A stretch of DNA of 20,179 nt from a virus. Below are positions 15,182 to 20,179 of the stretch, one piece after another (positions within the stretch are counted from its first letter, which is position 1; the number at the start of each line of letters is the position of its first letter). The stretch lies in IMG/VR virus record IMGVR_UViG_3300044858_000419, positions 1-20,179 of that record, one strand, 5' to 3'. Both the position numbers and the translations under genes were made by a program. The notes under the pieces were generated by a model, which was given only the letters and a program-made list of their open reading frames with translations, searched no databases and was not told where the DNA came from.

Positions 15182-15319
15182 CTACTTGCTGCCCTTTGTG
15201 CCCTTGCTGTGAATGCCCTGCTTGACGCTGGCTCCATCGCTAGTCTTGCTTCCCGCTGCACCCTTAATCGGGGCTGAAACGTGCGGCTTGCCGTGAGTGC
15301 CCTTATTAGGCTGTGGCAT
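15182..15319 (-). CDS. Small basic Gly/Lys/His-rich protein (45 aa)
   Basis: An ATG at 15319 follows a TAGGAG ribosome site that overlaps the stop of the previous gene, and the frame ends at a TAG at 15184-15182. The product MPQPNKGTHGKPHVSAPIKG and onward is rich in Gly, Lys, Ser and His and ends in KGTKGSK. It has no hydrophobic core and is probably disordered. It belongs to the micro-gene run between portal and giant gene. Function unknown; the good ribosome site and tight packing are the evidence that it is real. Confidence 0.66.
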   Translation of the reverse strand: MPQPNKGTHGKPHVSAPIKGAAGSKTSDGASVKQGIHSKGTKGSK

Positions 15320-15329
15320 AATTATTCTC

Positions 15330-15596
15330 CTACCATTTCACTTTATCAGCCCAATAGGCTGCTGACATTTTACCTTTTTGAATGTTCTTCGCGTGACGTG
15401 CCTTGAACGAAGCCTGCCGTTTCGTGGGCTGCCGGTCACCAGTGACACCTTGCTGCCCGAAACGGATCGTCTTAACCTGCGAACCCTCCTTAGCCACAAC
15501 AACGTGCGACTTAGTTGGGTGGTTAGGTGTCCGCTTCGGCTTGTTGAAACCACTGACACCGGCACGCTTCAAACGCGGGTCAGGCTTACTTGCCAC
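15330..15596 (-). CDS. Small basic conserved phage protein (FGQQGVTG / FKARHAKNI motifs)
   Basis: An 88-aa protein starting with GTG at 15596, overlapping the previous gene by 11 bases. Motifs: SHVVVAKEGSQVKTIRFGQQ, then GVTG, then KRQASFKARHAKNIQKGKMS and AAYWADKVKW at the end. The pattern 'IRFGQqGVsG ... SFKaRHakNIakGKmSaAYWAdKVKW' is one I recognise from many marine phages, where function is unknown; I cannot name the family. Basic charge fits nucleic-acid contact, but no known fold is seen. Its conservation makes it the most secure gene of this micro-gene run. Confidence 0.82.
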   Translation of the reverse strand: MASKPDPRLKRAGVSGFNKPKRTPNHPTKSHVVVAKEGSQVKTIRFGQQGVTGDRQPTKRQASFKARHAKNIQKGKMSAAYWADKVKW

Positions 15597-15744
15597 GACT
15601 CGCCCGCATATTGTCCACCAGGTTCGGGTACTTGCGGCCAGCCTTCTTAGCGGCAGCCTTAGCCTTCGCCTTCTGTGCCGAAGTCAACGGGGTAGATTTC
15701 TTCTTCGGGTTAGGCTTCTCCCACACGGGCTTCTTCGCTGCCAT
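15586..15744 (-). CDS. Small Lys-rich protein with AGRKYPNLVDN motif (52 aa)
   Basis: The ATG at 15744 overlaps the previous TAA by one base (TAATG). The product begins MAAKKPVWEKPNPKKKSTPL, has SAQKAKAKAAAKKAGRKYPN in the middle and ends LVDNMRASRGK; 13 of 52 residues are Lys. A lysine/alanine helix followed by an aromatic 'KYPNLVDNM' tail recurs in small proteins of environmental phages as far as I remember. It resembles the basic tails of DNA-compacting proteins, but that may be composition only. Function unknown. Confidence 0.74.
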   Translation of the reverse strand: MAAKKPVWEKPNPKKKSTPLTSAQKAKAKAAAKKAGRKYPNLVDNMRASRGK

Positions 15745-15893
15745 TACTTCTTCTTCTTACCCTTAGGTGGGCTGTAACTCCACAGGCTCGCAAGATACTT
15801 TTCGTATTCTTTCGTGGACATCATGCCCGAACCGTTTTTCTTACCGCTACCCTTAGGCTTGCCGGGTTTTCCGTTTGACATTGTACCAGGCAT
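15744..15893 (-). CDS. Small Lys/Gly-rich protein (49 aa)
   Basis: The ATG at 15893 overlaps the previous TAA by one base (TAATG), and its own TAA overlaps the next ATG in the same way. The product MPGTMSNGKPGKPKGSGKKN is followed by a short helix (MMSTKEYEKYLASLWSY) and ends SPPKGKKKK; 12 of 49 residues are Lys. A possible inner start is the Met at residue 5. The central helix has alternating charged and aromatic residues, so this is more than random basic sequence. No family recognised. Confidence 0.68.
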   Translation of the reverse strand: MPGTMSNGKPGKPKGSGKKNGSGMMSTKEYEKYLASLWSYSPPKGKKKK

Positions 15894-16057
15894 TACTTCT
15901 TCTTCTTCTTGGACATGCCAGCCTCAGACAGCGCGATAGCGACAGCCTGCTTGCGGGACTTCACGACAGGACCCTTCTTGCCGGAATGCAGCGTGCCAGA
16001 CTTGAACTCGCGCATAACCTTCGCAACCTTCTTGGCTGCCTTCTTCTTCGCGGGCAC
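15893..16057 (-). CDS. Small basic protein, DUF6496-like (54 aa)
   Basis: The frame opens with GTG at 16057, sharing one base with the previous TAG (TAGTG), and ends at a TAA at 15895-15893. It reads MPAKKKAAKKVAKVMREFKS, then GTLHSGKKGPVVKSRKQAVA and IALSEAGMS before a five-Lys tail. 'KVMxEFKxGxLxSGxxxGPxVKxRKQAxAIALSEA' is the core of DUF6496, a family of unknown function that I recall from phages and bacteria. 16 of 54 residues are Lys. The conserved part looks like a small helical unit that might contact DNA; that is inference. The position just downstream of the portal and the coupled start suggest co-expression with virion proteins. Confidence 0.82.
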   Translation of the reverse strand: MPAKKKAAKKVAKVMREFKSGTLHSGKKGPVVKSRKQAVAIALSEAGMSKKKKK

Positions 16058-16194
16058 TACTGCCCCTTCGACGGCTTCGCCAACGGCGACACGGTAGTCT
16101 TCACATTCGGCATGACACTGGCATCCTCGGGATGGTTACCGTCGCCACCGGCCTTACCTGTGACATCCATCCAGCAGCCACACGAGACGCACAT
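16057..16194 (-). CDS. Small Cys-rich protein (45 aa)
   Basis: An ATG at 16194, one base after the previous TAG, opens a 45-aa frame: MCVSCGCWMDVTGKAGGDGN, then HPEDASVMPNVKTTVSPLAK and PSKGQ. The three cysteines (C2, C5, C7) and H21 could bind a metal, but a full zinc ribbon would need a second Cys pair, which is absent. It is the only non-basic member of the micro-gene run. No family recognised by name. It is supported by its tight junctions on both sides rather than by homology. Confidence 0.66.
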   Translation of the reverse strand: MCVSCGCWMDVTGKAGGDGNHPEDASVMPNVKTTVSPLAKPSKGQ

Positions 16195-16195
16195 G

Positions 16196-16327
16196 CTACT
16201 TAGCCTTCTTCTTCGAAGCAGCCTTCTTTGCCACGGAAGCCATTGGACCCTTTGAAGGAACCATCTTCTTAACGGACTTTGACGGAGACTTCATGTTCAT
16301 CTTGCCATTCTTCTTGCCGTACATCAT
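16196..16327 (-). CDS. Small Lys/Met-rich basic protein (43 aa)
   Basis: ATG 16327 and the adjacent ATG 16324 both lie within range of a TAGGAG ribosome site. The product MMYGKKNGKMNMKSPSKSVK continues KMVPSKGPMASVAKKAASKK and ends KAK; 14 of 43 residues are Lys and six are Met. It begins just after the portal stop and is the first of the micro-genes. The (S/P)K-rich look is like that of histone-H1-type tails, but low complexity makes any such likeness weak. Function unknown. Confidence 0.7.
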   Translation of the reverse strand: MMYGKKNGKMNMKSPSKSVKKMVPSKGPMASVAKKAASKKKAK

Positions 16328-16335
16328 GCGTACTC

Positions 16336-18207
16336 CTAGATAGGTAGGCGGCGAGAAACCCCCGCCGACAGTTGAGGTTGACCACCAGCACCAAGCGAGG
16401 CCATGAGCATTTGTAAGTCCGGCCTTCCACCGGCAGGCATACCAGCCTGACCGGCAGCGACACCACGCATCAAACCAGTAGAACCAAGACCCTCCAGTTC
16501 ACCTGGACCACCGGGGGGAGTCTCACCAGGGGCACCGACCATCCCTGCGGTTTCCTCACCTAGGGCCTCAACCCCCGGCGGTACAGGCATCTCCTCAGGG
16601 GCAAACGCCTCAGAAACGACCTCTTCAATAGATCGTCCTCTTTGACGGCCAAGGATAATCGCGGACAGGCGTGCCAGGATATCGCCGGGATCTTGCCCAG
16701 CCTGGGCCAACACGGGGATAGCCTGTGCGTACCCCGCTACTGCCTGCTTCAATGCGTCGCGCATCTCTTCGATATCGACGCGCTGCTCTTCCTCGGATGC
16801 GTTCAACGCGAATGGCATTTGCCGCCTGAGAAAGTCACGTGAAATGAGACGGTCACCGCGAGCCTGCAGACCGAAAACCAAAGCACGGTTCGGGTCAAGT
16901 CCGGCCATCAGCCCATACTGGACATCAACCGTGTAGTCGCCCTTAATGTCCTTCTCGGGTCGGTAGCGAATCTCGTACGGTGTGCCGTCAGCGTTTCCAC
17001 GCAACGTCTTGTTCTCGTTGCCGAACAGTTTCTCGTCAACAAGGAAAACCTTACGGATAAGGTTCTGTAGTGTTCTGGCAAACATTGCCTGACCGGTACG
17101 AACTTGGGTGTCGAACCCTGACATGAGGGCCTGGACACCGCGCCCAGTCACAATGCTACCGTCAACATCACCCATGCGGGCGTTGGGGTAGCGTGAACCT
17201 TGCCGTAATTCTTGATCCAGCACGCCTTGCTGCGCGAACGCTGCCTGCGGAACCTCAATCGGTACGCGGCGGACACGTTCCCCGTTTGCGGTGCGGATCA
17301 CTGCATCCGGCCCTAGCGCCAACTCTTGCGCGTCAGGCGGAAGAACAATTGGGGCTTGCACACTCTTAGTGGCAGCCTCCAAAGACAACAGAGCAAACCG
17401 GGCCTTCGCCACCTGTACGGCGATAACGTCATCGAACTGGCCGTGTGATTCGCTGTCAACGCCCGGTCGCTGCGTCCATTCGATCAGGCATTCCCCGACA
17501 GGGTTAGCGACCCTCTCCAGAATGATACCGTCACGGGTCGGCAGGAACAGGATGTCTGACTTGTTATCGTGGTAGCGGACAACCTCAATCAGTTCCATGC
17601 CGGTAGAGGACTGCTTGATAAGCGACTCAGCCTCGGGGTACATTGCCACGAGTTCGTCACGGTTCTTGTAGAACGAGAAGAAACCAGCCTTGATGCCACC
17701 CCAACGGTCAAACACGGGGTACGCGCCGATGGAGTCCATGAACGTGATGCGCGGCATGCGCGCCTCTAGGTCAATCTCCACCATCGCTGGGACGAAACCG
17801 TACGTGAAATACCGGTCTGTCGCCGTGTACATTTGGCGTTGCAGGTTAGAGAAGTCAATGTATCCGTTGACGATACGGGTCCGCTTCTCCGCGAACTCCC
17901 GTGCACTATCGGACACCATCTTGCTGCTTGCACAGTTAAACGCAGGCAGTGGTGCTAGAACCTCAGAGAGGTCGCGGGCCGCGACATCCACCATGTTCGC
18001 CACAATGCCCTTATCGAACGGGCCATCAGGGAACAGGTCAGGGTACACGTCACGCATACGGCCCTGCCGTACGGCAAGAACGTCCTGCATACGCCCGTCG
18101 CGGGCAGCGAACTGTGCCTTGATGCGGTCGTAGTGTGAACGAATCTCCCGCAAGCGGGGGCCGCCACGCTCACCAATAGCGGAAACGTCACCGTAACTGA
18201 TACTCAA
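16336..18207 (-). CDS. Portal protein
   Basis: A 623-aa protein. It begins at a TTG (18207): AGGAG, overlapping the TAG of the terminase gene, lies 7 bases upstream, and no ATG fits. The N-terminal part (LREIRSHYDRIKAQFAARDG, then RDVYPDLFPDGPFDKGIVAN) is followed by TATDRYFTYGFVPAMVEIDL and MDSIGAYPVFDRWGGIKAGF, a wing-like beta part (GMELIEVVRYHDNKSDILFL), then SLEAATKSVQAPIVLPPDAQ. A helical section follows (ALMSGFDTQVRTGQAMFART, LQNLIRKVFLVDEKLFG) and a Pro/Gly-rich tail from about residue 540. This order and size match phage portal (head-tail connector) proteins, which form the dodecameric DNA channel at one vertex. Position right after the terminase supports it strongly. Confidence 0.85.
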   Translation of the reverse strand: MSISYGDVSAIGERGGPRLREIRSHYDRIKAQFAARDGRMQDVLAVRQGRMRDVYPDLFPDGPFDKGIVANMVDVAARDLSEVLAPLPAFNCASSKMVSDSAREFAEKRTRIVNGYIDFSNLQRQMYTATDRYFTYGFVPAMVEIDLEARMPRITFMDSIGAYPVFDRWGGIKAGFFSFYKNRDELVAMYPEAESLIKQSSTGMELIEVVRYHDNKSDILFLPTRDGIILERVANPVGECLIEWTQRPGVDSESHGQFDDVIAVQVAKARFALLSLEAATKSVQAPIVLPPDAQELALGPDAVIRTANGERVRRVPIEVPQAAFAQQGVLDQELRQGSRYPNARMGDVDGSIVTGRGVQALMSGFDTQVRTGQAMFARTLQNLIRKVFLVDEKLFGNENKTLRGNADGTPYEIRYRPEKDIKGDYTVDVQYGLMAGLDPNRALVFGLQARGDRLISRDFLRRQMPFALNASEEEQRVDIEEMRDALKQAVAGYAQAIPVLAQAGQDPGDILARLSAIILGRQRGRSIEEVVSEAFAPEEMPVPPGVEALGEETAGMVGAPGETPPGGPGELEGLGSTGLMRGVAAGQAGMPAGGRPDLQMLMASLGAGGQPQLSAGVSRRLPI

Positions 18208-18217
18208 ACTTTAACTC

Positions 18218-20122
18218 CTATGCTCCGATGGGGTTCCATGCCCCCGCCGCTTCTGCTTCTAGGAGGCTCACCGTGCGTTGCTGTCCCTTATCCCACTGGG
18301 TGAGGAACGGGTTGTTGACGTGGGTGCGTGTGTAGTTAGATGCCATCATCACCCTGTCCCGTGCCGCAAGTTCAGCAAACCACAAAGCCATCACAATGTC
18401 AGTCTTCTGGTTCTTCGGGGCGTCAGGGTGCCACGTCACAAGTTGCTCCACAAGTGACTTAGCGGCCTCGTTACCGTGCGTAGACGGCAACTCAATCAAC
18501 TGCTGCTTATCCTGCCAGCCATTAAACAAAGTCGTCATAGATGCGACACCGAAATCGGCGTCATGCTTATTCGCCCCAGTGAAGTGTGGGCGGATCACTG
18601 TGCCACGGGCCGAACAGAACTCGTTAATCTCACGGTCATGCACCAGGAAGCCCTGGAAGCCGTTCCGTTCGATACGCCACTCAATGATCTTGTACCGTTC
18701 CGTCCACGAGCGGATCATTTCCCGCATCGCCTCAGGACTGATACTGGCTTTGTTGTACACGTCCAGGATGTAGCGTTTCTGGTTCTGAATATCCAGGCCC
18801 ATTACCACGGCAGCGGTGTGGCCTGAGGTTGCCGGGTCAAGTCCCGCGAGAATAATCAAACCATCCATGCCAGCGGGGCGGCAGTTCACCATGCCCTTAG
18901 GTATCGGTCCAGTCATCCTGTTACCGTTAATGGCGGTACGGACAGCCTCGGGGTGGAATACGGCGTCGTCGGCGACTTGCTGCTGCTGGTACACCATCGC
19001 CCACGCGCGAGGCGACACACGCCTACGCTTCTGCGAAAGCCTAGTGCCATCCCACTTCGGGAACAAACCATCACTGTCTGGTTCCTGGTCGCGGACACCA
19101 GCCTCAGGCTGATTCGACCTGGGCCACAACGTCACCCAGTCCTTAGGTTCCTCATGGAACTCCAGCACAGCGGGCATCGACAGGTATGACCACGGTGACA
19201 CCTCATCAGGATACCTGTGCGGGTCACGCAGTTCCGAATACAAATCCTTGGACGCCAGCCGGGTGCCCACCACCAGCATAGAACCATTAGCGGACACGCG
19301 GGAGATAACCTCAGACTGCAGCCAGTCAATCTGCTTCTCGTACTCGTGGGCGTTCGTCAAGTCCACAGTGTCGTCCAGGATGATCAGGTCGGCGCGGGCA
19401 CCATAAATATGCCCACGGATACCCAGAGCCTGAACCGTGGGGTCCTTCTCACCCGAGTCACGGGCGTCATCAGACACGTAGATCATGTTCTGATTCCACG
19501 CCTCAGCGTTCTTATCGAACCCACCAGCCGGGGCATACGCCGTGATCATGTCATCAAACTTAGGATGAGTCAGCCTGGTCTTGATGGCGTACAGCATCTT
19601 CTTCGCCATCTCAGCCGTCTTAGACACCACGATCACCCGAATGTTCGGGTCCATACAGATACGGTACGTCACATAGTTGATCGTGATAGAAGTCGTCTTA
19701 GAATGCTCGGGGGGCATGTTCACCATGACCAGGTCACGCTCACCCTGCTCAAACACCATCGACGGGTGCGACCAGGACGGCTCACGGCCCTCCAGAAGGT
19801 CCACCACATTCAACATGTGCGGAAACACTCGGGCACCCAGGAACCGTTCCGAGAACTCAGGGAACGGCATCCACTCCCGCTCACGCGGGCCACTCAACTT
19901 CTCAAACGAACGGATACGCTCCACGGCAGTTAGGAAGTCGGGGTCATCCCGACGCCACCGCTCATACGTGGAACGGTTACGGCCAACCACCTCTAGGGCC
20001 TGGTTGATGTTCATGCCCTGCTGGAAGCGGCGCAGAAACTCCTGCTTTACCGCGTCAATGTCTTGCTTCGGCTTACGGCCAGCCCTAGCAGCCACGGCAC
20101 CACCAATCAGACAAAAAGCCAC
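18218..20122 (-). CDS. terL: Terminase large subunit (ATPase and nuclease)
   Basis: 634 aa as drawn from GTG 20122. A second GTG at 20095 (MAARAGRKPKQD) looks as good, and the frame is open to the window edge, so the start is uncertain. Residues about 20-72 form a helix-turn-helix-like part (QEFLRRFQQGMNINQALEVV, GRNRSTYERWRRDD). The ATPase has a variant Walker A (MPPEHSKTT, 136-144), Walker B (DLIILDD, 245-251) and a VVGTR coupling motif (284-288). The nuclease half has LAGLDPATSG (D429), an IERNG segment (E485) and KTDIVMALWF (D574), the expected acidic residues of the RNase-H-like fold. It cuts and pumps DNA into the procapsid through the portal coded next. No separate small subunit is seen in the window; it may lie just upstream. 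Confidence 0.95.
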   Translation of the reverse strand: MAFCLIGGAVAARAGRKPKQDIDAVKQEFLRRFQQGMNINQALEVVGRNRSTYERWRRDDPDFLTAVERIRSFEKLSGPREREWMPFPEFSERFLGARVFPHMLNVVDLLEGREPSWSHPSMVFEQGERDLVMVNMPPEHSKTTSITINYVTYRICMDPNIRVIVVSKTAEMAKKMLYAIKTRLTHPKFDDMITAYAPAGGFDKNAEAWNQNMIYVSDDARDSGEKDPTVQALGIRGHIYGARADLIILDDTVDLTNAHEYEKQIDWLQSEVISRVSANGSMLVVGTRLASKDLYSELRDPHRYPDEVSPWSYLSMPAVLEFHEEPKDWVTLWPRSNQPEAGVRDQEPDSDGLFPKWDGTRLSQKRRRVSPRAWAMVYQQQQVADDAVFHPEAVRTAINGNRMTGPIPKGMVNCRPAGMDGLIILAGLDPATSGHTAAVVMGLDIQNQKRYILDVYNKASISPEAMREMIRSWTERYKIIEWRIERNGFQGFLVHDREINEFCSARGTVIRPHFTGANKHDADFGVASMTTLFNGWQDKQQLIELPSTHGNEAAKSLVEQLVTWHPDAPKNQKTDIVMALWFAELAARDRVMMASNYTRTHVNNPFLTQWDKGQQRTVSLLEAEAAGAWNPIGA

Positions 20123-20179
20123 GGGGTTAATACCGAGGCCAACCGCAGGAAGAGGCCGAGGTAGTAGAGGGGGAGGAGG

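Noticed and set aside
19217-19933. Plus-strand frame of 238 codons opposite the terminase
   Set aside because: The product is His/Arg/Val-rich, with no domain or ribosome site, and the other strand codes for conserved ATPase motifs.
20107-20178. End of an upstream gene (hydrophobic frame ending in TPWLFV and TGA)
   Set aside because: Only 23 codons are visible, and two other frames are also open here; a holin-like tail cannot be claimed from this.

Overview
The window is part of an uncultured tailed-phage (Caudoviricetes) genome. Every supported gene is on the minus strand, so transcription reads from right (20179) to left (1). The genes are packed with 1-14 nt overlaps or very short gaps, and the only sizeable gap is 5727-5931. 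It is a virion morphogenesis region: no integrase, repressor, replication or lysis gene is visible, so lifestyle cannot be judged. The host is not shown directly. The flanks are GC-rich, start codons are a mix of ATG, GTG and TTG, and several small proteins look like ones I associate with marine/freshwater and actinobacterial phages. An aquatic, possibly actinobacterial, host is therefore a guess only.

Layout in transcription order. (1) Packaging: terminase large subunit (18218-20122), then a TTG-started portal (16336-18207). (2) A run of seven micro-genes of 43-88 aa (15182-16327), mostly Lys-rich and basic and partly translationally coupled, including a DUF6496-like protein and a small Cys-rich protein; then an acidic 90-aa protein and a Pro/Gly-rich 152-aa protein. 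(3) A giant gene encoding about 1864 aa (8848-14442) with no recognisable enzymatic motif and clearly lower GC than its surroundings, followed by three probable internal/minor virion proteins (7993-8835, 7017-8000 with an EF-hand-like loop, and 5932-7017 with a coiled coil). (4) A structured intergenic region containing a tRNA-like fold (5845-5923). (5) Head assembly: scaffolding protein (5244-5726), N4-gp56-type major capsid protein (4254-5186), and a strong hairpin after the capsid gene (4210-4241). (6) Neck and tail appendages: a small structural protein, a protein with six roughly 20-residue repeats, a small conserved protein, a head-tail adaptor, two appendage proteins, and two tandem paralogous glycine-rich adhesin-like proteins, the second cut by the left edge.

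Together: the terminase packages DNA through the portal, scaffold and capsid protein build the head, the adaptor closes the neck, and the glycine-rich and appendage proteins are likely to contact the host. I see no tape-measure, tail-tube or sheath gene here. With a giant protein and large helical proteins beside the portal, a short-tailed (podovirus-like) virion with ejection proteins is a reasonable but unproven reading. The least explained parts are the giant low-GC gene, the basic micro-gene cluster and the tRNA-like element.
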